Notes under the pieces: generated by a model
Told to the model about the DNA's origin: nothing
The model's input: only the letters and a program-made list of their open reading frames with translations
The model's database searches: none
Shown here: in pieces, positions 1 to 5,403 of the stretch
Numbering within the stretch: the stretch's first letter is position 1
Layout of the letters: every line of letters begins with the position of its first letter
Source of the DNA: CAZBDU01 sp964490725
Lineage (GTDB): Bacteria; Spirochaetota; Spirochaetia; SZUA-6; DRHE01
DNA length: 6,805 nucleotides
Reading direction: 5' to 3'
Assembly: GCA_964490725.1 (NCBI GenBank)
Contig: CAZBDU010000166.1
Location: 1 to 6,805 of the forward strand
Translations under genes and position numbers: made by a program

Positions 1-393
1 GGCCATGACCGCGCCGTCCGCCCGGACCCGCACCGGCGGCGCCGCTGCGGCACTCTGCGGCCGGCCGAAGGGGCTCGCCACGCGGCCGCCCAGCACCCCC
101 AGCAGCAGGTAGGCGCCCATGAAAAGCAGAGAGGCGCCGCCGGCGGCGCCGATCAGTTTGCCGGTGAGGGGATGGCGCAGAAACGCCGAGAAACCCAGCA
201 GCAGCGCCGCGATCAGAACCGACTCCAGGGCCGCATGACCGGCGATCACCCAGGCGCCCACCATATAGCCTCGCCGCCGGCTCTGCATGGTCTTGACGAC
301 GGTATAGGTCAATAGCGGCCCCGGCGCCAGGGCTCCGCTGAGAGCCACGACGAAGGAGAAGGAAAACACCATCCAGAGCGCGCCGAGGGACAT
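1..393 (-). CDS. LysE/RhtB-family transporter, N-terminal part (cut by window edge)
   Basis: Translating the minus strand from the ATG at 393-391 gives 131 uninterrupted residues running off the left edge. The N-terminus is a long hydrophobic segment (about residues 5-25) ending in an APGP motif at 23-26. A basic loop follows (KTMQSRRRGY, 34-43), then two more hydrophobic stretches (about 43-72 and 78-101) and a polar Ala/Pro/Arg-rich loop (102-126). This first helix with PGP, then a basic loop, then Gly/Ala-rich helices is the usual start of LysE/RhtB exporters, inner-membrane proteins of about 200 residues that export amino acids or similar small molecules. If so, roughly 70-80 residues are missing. 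The substrate cannot be told. No Shine-Dalgarno precedes the ATG, and a TATACT -10-like box lies 8 nt upstream, so the mRNA may be leaderless. It is divergent from the cupin gene. Confidence 0.75.
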   Translation of the reverse strand, partial: MSLGALWMVFSFSFVVALSGALAPGPLLTYTVVKTMQSRRRGYMVGAWVIAGHAALESVLIAALLLGFSAFLRHPLTGKLIGAAGGASLLFMGAYLLLGVLGGRVASPFGRPQSAAAAPPVRVRADGAVMA

Positions 394-401
394 GTCCGGG
401 C

Positions 402-407
402 AGTATA
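402..407 (-). promoter_or_regulatory. Candidate -10 box for the LysE-type gene, leaderless arrangement
   Basis: On the minus strand TATACT (5/6 match to TATAAT) ends 8 nt before the ATG at 393. The purines at 395 and 393 are plausible start sites, giving a 5' leader of 0-2 nt. The -35 is poor: the hexamer 17 bp upstream reads TGTTCG. No ribosome-binding site could fit in such a transcript. Confidence 0.4.
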
Positions 408-479
408 CCAGGAAGACCGGGGGCCGAACACCTGGACGGGAAGCCACCGGCGGCCGGGCCCTCGCGCGACCGCAGCGAC

Positions 480-508
480 TTGACCGGGCAACCGGGCGGA
501 GGTAGCTT
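480..508 (+). promoter_or_regulatory. Candidate promoter for the cupin gene
   Basis: TTGACC at 480-485 (5/6 match to TTGACA) is followed after exactly 17 bp by TAGCTT at 503-508, which keeps the key T1, A2 and T6 of the -10 but matches only 3/6 overall. The implied start site is at about 515, the A of the ATG. That conflicts with the good Shine-Dalgarno at 498-503, which would then lie upstream of the transcript. Either this promoter is spurious or the gene uses a different start site. Confidence 0.25.
498..503 (+). promoter_or_regulatory. Ribosome-binding site of the cupin gene
   Basis: GGAGGT lies 11 nt before the ATG at 515, slightly longer than the usual spacing. It supports 515 as the start, since no other start codon in this frame sits closer to it. 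Confidence 0.6.
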
Positions 509-514
509 CATCTC

Positions 515-1735
515 ATGAGCAGTACCGAAACCGTGCAGAAGGCGTTCGAGCAGGGGAAGGGGATCCTGCGACTGGCCCCGGCCTGGGTGCCCAGGGCGTT
601 CTGCGTCCCGGGACGGCGCATCAAGCTCCATCCCGACGACTACTACGCCTACGGGCTGGACCGCGGAGGGATCGACGAGCGGTGGCTGGCCTCCACCACT
701 CCGGCGGACAACGGCCCCCGGACAAGTCCCAACGAGGGCTTGAGCTTCCTGGTCTTTCAGGATGGAAGCCGGATCGAGAAGGCCCTGCTCCGGGATGCGG
801 TGGCCGAGCTGAAGGACCAGATCGTGGGAGAGCGCATCTGGAAGGAGTACGGGCGGCTTCCGGCCTACACGAAGTTCTTCGACAACCAGAACCCCCTGCC
901 CTTCCACATCCACCCCCCGCAGCGTCACGCGGACAAGGTGGGCGGCATCGCCAAGCCGGAGGCCTACTACTTCCCGCCCCAGCTCAACAACCACTTCGGG
1001 GACTTCCCCTACACCTTCTTCGGCTTCCGTGCCGGCACCACGAAGGACCAGGTCCGCGAGTGCCTGAAGGCCTTCGCCCGGGGGGACAACCGCATCACCG
1101 ACCTGTCCCTGGCCTACCGCCTCGAGCCGGGCACCGGCTGGGACGTCCCGGCGGGGATCCTGCACGCGCCGGGGAGCCTGTGCACCTACGAGCCGCAGCG
1201 GGACTCGGACATGTTCTCCATGTACCAGTCGCTGGTCCAGGACACCCCGGTGGCCGAGGAGATGCTCTGGCGGGACACTCCCCCCGAGCACCGGCAGGAT
1301 TTCGACTACCTCGTCGAAGCGCTGGAGTGGGAGATGAACGTGGATCCGGACTTCGCCGCCCACCGCTTCATGAGGCCGCGCCCTGTGAGACCGGTGGAGG
1401 AGATGGAGGCGGAAGGCCACAGGGAGCAGTGGGTCTGCTACCGGGCTTCCGGGCACAGCGCCAAGGAGCTCACGGTCCTGCCGGGCGCCGAGGTGACCGT
1501 GCACGACGCCGCCTCCTACGGAGTGATCGTGCTCCAGGGTCACGGCACCATGGGGCCCTACCAGGTCGAGGCGCCGGCGCTGATCCGTTTCGGCCAGCTC
1601 ACCTCCGACGAGTTCTACGTCAGTGAGCAGGCGGCACGGGAAGGGGTTCGCTTCGGCAACCCCTCGCAGACGGACCCCATCGTGGTGCTGAAGAACTTCG
1701 CCCCGGACAACCCGGACCTGAAGGGCCAGCTCTAG
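515..1735 (+). CDS. Two-cupin protein related to type I phosphomannose isomerase
   Basis: The 406-residue protein has motifs in the order seen in type I mannose-6-phosphate isomerases: IDERWLAS near 53-60 (like the family's GE-W segment), HIHPP at 131-135, KPEAYYF at 147-153, GFRAGTT at 170-176 (like GFKPGVT), VPAGILHAPG at 211-220, and EPQRDSD at 226-232 (like EIQQNSD). Predicted metal ligands are H131, H133, E149 and H217; in the classical enzyme the first of these is Gln, so His here is a deviation. K147 matches the conserved Lys of the KPE motif. Only 68 residues separate E149 from H217, leaving little room for the helical insertion of E. coli-type enzymes. A second cupin-like beta domain (about 305-395) lacks metal-ligand histidines. 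By homology it is probably a cytoplasmic sugar or sugar-phosphate isomerase that binds a divalent metal; the substrate is uncertain. It is divergent from the exporter gene and is followed by the cyclase-fusion gene after 51 nt. Confidence 0.7.
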   Translation: MSSTETVQKAFEQGKGILRLAPAWVPRAFCVPGRRIKLHPDDYYAYGLDRGGIDERWLASTTPADNGPRTSPNEGLSFLVFQDGSRIEKALLRDAVAELKDQIVGERIWKEYGRLPAYTKFFDNQNPLPFHIHPPQRHADKVGGIAKPEAYYFPPQLNNHFGDFPYTFFGFRAGTTKDQVRECLKAFARGDNRITDLSLAYRLEPGTGWDVPAGILHAPGSLCTYEPQRDSDMFSMYQSLVQDTPVAEEMLWRDTPPEHRQDFDYLVEALEWEMNVDPDFAAHRFMRPRPVRPVEEMEAEGHREQWVCYRASGHSAKELTVLPGAEVTVHDAASYGVIVLQGHGTMGPYQVEAPALIRFGQLTSDEFYVSEQAAREGVRFGNPSQTDPIVVLKNFAPDNPDLKGQL

Positions 1736-1752
1736 CGGCGGCGGTCCGGCCG

Positions 1753-1781
1753 GCCAGGACCGGCTTCGCGCCGTCCCTGGC
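1753..1781 (+). other. Imperfect hairpin between the cupin and cyclase-fusion genes
   Basis: GCCAGG (1753-1758) pairs with CCTGGC (1776-1781). The inner bases continue as AC/GT (1759-1760 with 1773-1774) and GGC/GCC-type pairing (1762-1764 with 1770-1772), with single-base bulges at 1761 and 1775 and a 5-nt loop. The stem is about 11 bp. No T-run follows, so a Rho-independent terminator is unlikely. It ends 5 nt before the GTG at 1787 and could limit translation initiation or stabilise the upstream mRNA end. Confidence 0.3.
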
Positions 1782-1786
1782 TTGCC

Positions 1787-2911
1787 GTGCCGCCCCAGGA
1801 GAACCCTGAGCTGGAAGCGGAGTTCAGGAAGCGCCACAGAAGCGCGCCCTATCCGGAATGCCTCCGTCGCGTGGCCGGCAGCGCCCGGCTGGCGCGATCC
1901 CTGGTCCCGCTGTACGACCCGATCCACTCGGTTCACCTCGATGCGGAGCTGGCCAGCGTTGCCATGTTCGTCACCTGCCAGGAGAACTCCTGCCGGTACT
2001 GCTACGGGGCTCTCCGTACCATCCTCAAGATCATCGGTTTCAGCGAGAAACGGATCGGCGAGCTGGAGCGGGAGGTGGCTCTGGCGGACGGAAAGACCCG
2101 CCAGGTGGTGGAGCTCACCCGCAGGCTGGCCGAATCCAATCCCCGACCGGCGCAGCGGGAGCGCGACCGGCTGAAGGAGGCGGGGCTGAGCGACCCGGCC
2201 ATCGCCGAGCTGGTGGGGTTCGTCATCGTTACCTGCTTCGCCAATCGAGTCGCCACCTTTCTGGCCATCCCGCCCGGGTTGAGCTTCGAGAGCCTGCCCG
2301 ACAGCTTGTGGGCGAAGCTGTTTCGCACCCTTTTCTCGCGCCAGCTCCGGCCCCGCAAGGCCCCGCCGTTTCCCGTTCCCCCGGCGGCAGGGGATTTCGG
2401 CGAGCTGGTGGCCATCCTGGGAGACACCTGGCCGGCGAACTGGCTGAGCAGCACCATCGAGGGCTGCTTCCAATCGCCGCTTCTGGACCGGCGCATGAAG
2501 CTGTTGCTGTTCGCCGCGGCGGCCACGGCGATGGAGTGCGGGTTCTGCCGATCCCAGGCGCTGGCGCTGGAGATGCGCGCGGCCTTGGACCGCTACAACC
2601 ATGAGCTGCGCGGCAGGGGCCTTCCGGAGCTGGCTTTCGGAATCGGGATCCACTACGGCGCGGTGGTGTCCGGCCTGATCGGAAGCGACGACCTGCTGGA
2701 GTTCACCGTCATCGGCGACATCGTCAACGTGGCCTCCCGGGTGGAGGGGCTCACCCGCCTTCTGGACGGCGACATCCTGGTCACGGAGGCGGTGAGGGAG
2801 AAGCTCGACTCGCGCTACGAGCTGCGGGACATGCCCCCGACTCGCGTCAAGGGCAAGAGCCGTCCCATTGCCACCTTCGCTGTGCGGGGCCGTATGGCGG
2901 CCACAGCCTGA
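1787..2911 (+). CDS. AhpD/CMD-like protein fused to a half class III nucleotide cyclase domain
   Basis: The 374-residue protein has two AhpD/carboxymuconolactone-decarboxylase-like segments. The first (about 50-165) carries a CxxC at C69/C72. The second begins near 232 (LDRRMKLLLF) and has a CxxC at C251/C254. Neither has the His four residues after the second Cys used by AhpD for proton relay. Right after the second CxxC helix (about residue 263) the sequence becomes the C-terminal half of a class III adenylate/guanylate cyclase: RYNHEL at 269-274, GIGIHYG at 285-291, FTVIGDIVNVASRVEGLT at 306-323 with transition-state residues N314 and R318, and VKGK at 354-357. The N-terminal half of the cyclase fold, with both metal-binding Asp residues, is absent, so the protein should not cyclise nucleotides alone. 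The GTG start follows the cupin stop in the same frame by 51 nt, without a clear Shine-Dalgarno; GTG at 1871 is an alternative start. Function is unknown; redox-linked regulation is only a guess. Confidence 0.75.
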   Translation: MPPQENPELEAEFRKRHRSAPYPECLRRVAGSARLARSLVPLYDPIHSVHLDAELASVAMFVTCQENSCRYCYGALRTILKIIGFSEKRIGELEREVALADGKTRQVVELTRRLAESNPRPAQRERDRLKEAGLSDPAIAELVGFVIVTCFANRVATFLAIPPGLSFESLPDSLWAKLFRTLFSRQLRPRKAPPFPVPPAAGDFGELVAILGDTWPANWLSSTIEGCFQSPLLDRRMKLLLFAAAATAMECGFCRSQALALEMRAALDRYNHELRGRGLPELAFGIGIHYGAVVSGLIGSDDLLEFTVIGDIVNVASRVEGLTRLLDGDILVTEAVREKLDSRYELRDMPPTRVKGKSRPIATFAVRGRMAATA

Positions 2912-2952
2912 CCTCCGGGGCGCCGGGCCGCAGGCAGCGCCGCAGACCCCGG

Positions 2953-2980
2953 TTGACACGCCCGGGCGCTCCACTATGAT
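2953..2980 (+). promoter_or_regulatory. Strong sigma70-type promoter of the outer-membrane protein gene
   Basis: A perfect -35 TTGACA (2953-2958), a 16-bp spacer and TATGAT (2975-2980, 5/6 of the -10 consensus) lie just upstream. The likely transcription start is the A/G at 2987-2988, giving a leader of about 33 nt that contains the ribosome-binding site. It is the best promoter in the window and makes the downstream gene an independent unit. Confidence 0.8.
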
Positions 2981-3008
2981 GATTGCAGCTTGAGTGCACA
3001 GCACGAGG

Positions 3009-3013
3009 GGAGG
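3009..3013 (+). promoter_or_regulatory. Ribosome-binding site deciding the start at 3020
   Basis: GGAGG inside a purine-rich GGGGAGGG run lies 6 nt before the ATG at 3020. It selects this ATG over the in-frame TTG at 2990, which would add ten residues in front of the signal peptide and sits only 2-3 nt from the predicted transcription start. Confidence 0.75.
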
Positions 3014-3019
3014 GATTCG

Positions 3020-3523
3020 ATGCGACACTTCATCGCGGTGGCGGCGGTGCTCCTGCTGGCCGCCGCGCTTCCCGCAGCGGCGCAGCAGTCCGGCGGTTCG
3101 GTGGGCTTGGGGGTCTCGGTGGGCGCTGCGCTTCCGCATGGGAGCTCCGCGGCGATTCCCGGCACCGACTGGAGCCCGAGCTTCAACTGGGGGTTCTACG
3201 TCAACATCCCGCTCATCTACACCTTTCACATCACCCCCTCCTCGGAGCTCTACAAGCTGGGGGCGCAGAACGCCGCGAACATGTCCATCGCCTTCAAGTT
3301 CATCGTGCCCCTTTCGCGCTTCGACCTGTTCGCGGGCTTCGAGCCGGGCCTGACCACCGTCGCGGATCTGACGGTGGTGCACGTGGGGGCCCTGGCGGGT
3401 CTGTCCTACCGGCTGGTGAGCAACCTGGACCTCTTCGCCCAGGTGAAGTACCAGTTCCTCTTCGAGGGGGACCCCAGGATCCAGGTGCTGCACCTCAACA
3501 CGGGGCTCTTGTTCAACTTCTGA
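3020..3523 (+). CDS. Small predicted outer-membrane beta-barrel protein
   Basis: The 167-residue product starts with a clear Sec signal peptide: MRH, a hydrophobic Ala/Leu/Val core (4-17) and LPAAA, with signal peptidase I cleavage predicted after A21 to leave a mature protein of about 146 residues beginning QQSGG. The mature part alternates Gly/aromatic/hydrophobic residues in strand-like segments (28-38, 54-70, 88-98, 101-110, 117-131, 135-149 and 155-167) and ends in Phe (LLFNF), the C-terminal aromatic signature recognised by the BAM machinery. Size and pattern fit an 8-stranded barrel of the OmpA/OmpW/OprF-N general type, but I do not recognise a specific family. There are no cysteines and no lipobox. 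It has its own strong promoter and ribosome-binding site, and its stop lies 4 nt from the stop of the convergent epimerase gene. Role unknown; it may be a porin or a structural protein. Confidence 0.75.
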   Translation: MRHFIAVAAVLLLAAALPAAAQQSGGSVGLGVSVGAALPHGSSAAIPGTDWSPSFNWGFYVNIPLIYTFHITPSSELYKLGAQNAANMSIAFKFIVPLSRFDLFAGFEPGLTTVADLTVVHVGALAGLSYRLVSNLDLFAQVKYQFLFEGDPRIQVLHLNTGLLFNF

Positions 3524-3527
3524 AGGA

Positions 3528-4469
3528 CTACAGGGAGCGGATGTGCTCCTCCCGCTCCCTCCACGTTCTGACGGTGGTCTCCACCAGGCGGTCAAGGGCG
3601 GTCTTCTCCGGCCTGCCGTACATCGCCGGGTAGGGATCTCCACCGGGCCCCAGCGGCTCGGGCGTACAGAAGCGCTCTCCATCGTTGAACCCCACCAGGT
3701 ACAGCGCCATCATGATGGTGTCCACATCCAGGCTCCCCTCCCCCAGCGCGCCGCGGTTGGTGTCGGCAAGATGCAGGTTAACCAGTTGCTCCCCGGCCTC
3801 CAGGATGGTTGCGGCGATGTGGCGCTCCTCGGCCAGCATGTGGTAGACGTCCCCGTTGATGTGCCGCACCCCAGGGTGGTCCACCAGCTCGATGTAGCGC
3901 CGCGCATCCTGGAAGGTGTGCACCAGGGAGACCTCGGCGCTGCGGATGGGCTCCACCGCCGCCCGCACCTGGTGCTGCACGAACAGGTCCGCCACCAGAC
4001 GCAGGGTCTCGGCGGAGCGGAAGATCTCGAACCCGTCGTAGGGGGCGCTGCGGCCCACCGCTCCCGGCACCACCAGCAGGTAGCTCCCCCCCACCGCCCG
4101 GGTGAAGGGGATGGTGCGCTTCAGATAGCTCACCGCGTTCTGCCGGAAGGTCGGCTCGTTGGAGGACAGGTCGTTGGTGCGGGAGAACATCCCGCAGACC
4201 CCGGCGGCCTTCACTCCGTGGCCCGAGAGAGCGGCCCTCACCTCCTCCACCGCGTAGCCCAGATCCTCCCCGTAGTGGTTGCCGTGCAGCTCGATGTACT
4301 CGATGCCGAACCTGGCCAGCCGCTCCACGGACTGCTCCAGGGGCTCCATGCCGAAGCCCCAGTTGGACCAGGACAGCTTCAGCCGGCTCTCCATCTTCTC
4401 GGGATGGCTCCTCTTGTGCTCCAGGAACCGCTCGCGGATGCCTGCGTTGACGCGCTCGAAGTTCTGCAT
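3528..4469 (-). CDS. Xylose-isomerase-like TIM-barrel sugar epimerase (ketose 3-epimerase-like)
   Basis: The 313-residue protein belongs to the AP-endonuclease-2/sugar phosphate isomerase-epimerase barrel family. Its catalytic residues line up with the D-tagatose/D-psicose 3-epimerase group: metal ligands E173 (AVEPIRSAE), D207 (NGDVYHM), H233 (HLADTNRG) and E271 (TPEPL). Substrate-contact residues sit at the same offsets as in those enzymes: E179 at +6 from the first Glu, H210 at +3 from the Asp and R239 at +6 from the His. It therefore probably interconverts a ketose, or related keto-sugar, at C3 with a divalent metal in the cytoplasm; the real substrate is unknown. About 30 charged residues precede the first barrel strand (KLSWSNWGFG), so M26 is an alternative start. 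The chosen ATG lies 7 nt after the reductase stop, within TAGGGGAGAG, which suggests translational coupling. The C-terminal tail from 275 to 313 is long and charged. Confidence 0.8.
   Translation of the reverse strand: MQNFERVNAGIRERFLEHKRSHPEKMESRLKLSWSNWGFGMEPLEQSVERLARFGIEYIELHGNHYGEDLGYAVEEVRAALSGHGVKAAGVCGMFSRTNDLSSNEPTFRQNAVSYLKRTIPFTRAVGGSYLLVVPGAVGRSAPYDGFEIFRSAETLRLVADLFVQHQVRAAVEPIRSAEVSLVHTFQDARRYIELVDHPGVRHINGDVYHMLAEERHIAATILEAGEQLVNLHLADTNRGALGEGSLDVDTIMMALYLVGFNDGERFCTPEPLGPGGDPYPAMYGRPEKTALDRLVETTVRTWREREEHIRSL
3532..3560. other. Perfect 9-bp hairpin at a convergent gene junction (possible bidirectional terminator)
   Basis: AGGGAGCGG (3532-3540) and CCGCTCCCT (3552-3560) form a perfect 9-bp GC-rich inverted repeat around an 11-nt loop. 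It begins 9 nt after the stop of the outer-membrane protein gene and lies inside the last codons of the convergent epimerase gene. No T-run follows on either strand, so classical intrinsic termination is not supported. Position and strength suggest a transcript-end or RNA-stabilising structure. Confidence 0.45.
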
Positions 4470-4476
4470 CTCTCCC

Positions 4477-5385
4477 CTACCGTTCCGCCACCGATGCGGT
4501 GGCCTCCTCGATTCCGTTCAGCTCCTCCGCGGTGAGCTCCACCTCCCCGGCGCCCAGGAGCTCCTCCAGCTGCTCCAGGCTCCTGGCCCCCACCAGCACG
4601 CTGGACACCCCCGGCAGGCGCGCCGCCCAGGCCACCGCCAGCTGCACCAGGGTGAGCCCCCGCTCCCGGGCGATGGGCCGGAGGCGCTCGGCCGCCTCCA
4701 GATAGGCGGCGAACCGCGCGCCCTGAAAGCGGGGAAACCCCGAGCGCTCGTCGGACTCCGGGAAGCGGCGATCCGGCGAGTACTTCCCCGCCAGGAGACC
4801 CTTGGCCAGGGGGCTGTGCACGATGATCCCGATGCCGTGATCCCGGCAGAACGGGGCGTCCCCGGCCTCGATCTGGCGGTCGATCATGTTGTAGGCCACC
4901 TGGTTGGCGCTGAAGGGCGCGGCGGACAGAGCCCGCTCCATCTGCTCAGCCTTGTAGTTGGAGACCCCGATGGTGCGGGTCTTGCCCTGGTCGCGGAGGC
5001 GCGCCAGGGTCTCCATGCTCTCCTCCACCGGGAAGGCGGGGTCGAAGCGGTGAATCTGGTAGAGGTCCAGATAGTCGGTCCCGAGCGCCCGGAGGCTGTT
5101 CTCCAGGGCCTTCTGGATTCCCCTGGCCGAAAAGTCGAAGCTGACCTTGCTGGCCAGGAAACACCGCTCCCGGCGTCCTCCGGCCAGGGCCTTGCCGATC
5201 ACCGCCTCGCTGGTGCGGTAGCCTTCGGCCGTGTCGATCATGGTCACGCCCCGATCCAGGGCTTCCCGGATCACCGCGATGGCGGTGCGCTCCTCCACCG
5301 GGCCCATTCCCCCGCCGATCGGCCAGGTGCCCAGCCCCAGGACCGAAACCTCCGGCCCTCCCCGGCCCAGGGATCGCATGATCAT
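4477..5385 (-). CDS. Aldo/keto reductase
   Basis: The 302-residue protein is a full-length aldo/keto reductase (TIM barrel, usually about 280-330 residues) using NAD(P)H to reduce aldehydes or ketones, or the reverse. The catalytic tetrad is complete: D51 and Y56 in IDTAEGYRTSE, K80 in LASKV and H112 in LYQIHRFD. Other family signatures are GLGTWPIGG at 17-25, IGVSNYK at 139-145, NQVAYNMIDR at 161-170, HSPLAKGLLAGK at 190-201 and the cofactor-binding VLVGARSLEQLEE at 263-275. The start is set by AGGAGG 6 nt before the ATG at 5385. It is the first gene of a two-gene operon with the epimerase-like gene, which starts 7 nt downstream. A promoter with an internal inverted repeat lies just upstream. 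The pairing points to sugar, polyol or keto-sugar metabolism; substrate not determinable. Confidence 0.88.
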   Translation of the reverse strand: MIMRSLGRGGPEVSVLGLGTWPIGGGMGPVEERTAIAVIREALDRGVTMIDTAEGYRTSEAVIGKALAGGRRERCFLASKVSFDFSARGIQKALENSLRALGTDYLDLYQIHRFDPAFPVEESMETLARLRDQGKTRTIGVSNYKAEQMERALSAAPFSANQVAYNMIDRQIEAGDAPFCRDHGIGIIVHSPLAKGLLAGKYSPDRRFPESDERSGFPRFQGARFAAYLEAAERLRPIARERGLTLVQLAVAWAARLPGVSSVLVGARSLEQLEELLGAGEVELTAEELNGIEEATASVAER

Positions 5386-5391
5386 GGTCAG

Positions 5392-5397
5392 CCTCCT
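5392..5397 (-). promoter_or_regulatory. Ribosome-binding site of the aldo/keto reductase gene
   Basis: AGGAGG on the minus strand sits 6 nt before the ATG at 5385. With the promoter at 5404-5432 the transcript would begin at about this site, leaving a leader of only about 12 nt. Confidence 0.7.
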
Positions 5398-5403
5398 GTG
5401 GCG

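Noticed and set aside
309..491. A 60-codon open frame on the minus strand at the left
   Set aside because: It overlaps the exporter gene in another frame and the divergent promoter region, and its product has no recognisable features.
682..1626. A 314-codon open frame on the plus strand inside the cupin gene
   Set aside because: Its product is low-complexity Gly/Pro/Arg/His-rich sequence without a recognisable domain, as expected for a shifted frame of a GC-rich gene. The overlapping frame has clear PMI-like motifs and a ribosome-binding site.
2002..2526. A 174-codon open frame antisense to the AhpD/cyclase gene
   Set aside because: No family motif, no ribosome-binding site seen, and it is fully covered by a gene with clear domains on the other strand.
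1787..2911. An active adenylate cyclase
   Set aside because: The half of the domain holding both metal-binding aspartates is missing, so only a partial or regulatory cyclase module can be claimed.
2915..2952. CCGGGG/CCCCGG inverted repeat as a terminator after the cyclase-fusion gene
   Set aside because: The arms are only 6 bp and 26 nt apart, no T-run follows, and the right arm abuts the -35 of the next promoter.
2990..3019. TTG start adding ten residues to the outer-membrane protein
   Set aside because: It has no ribosome-binding site, lies almost at the predicted transcription start, and would place polar residues in front of a well-formed signal peptide.
3543..4535. A 330-codon open frame antisense to the epimerase gene
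   Set aside because: The translation is rich in His, Gln, Val and Gly without domain signals, and it is antisense to a gene with a complete catalytic residue set.
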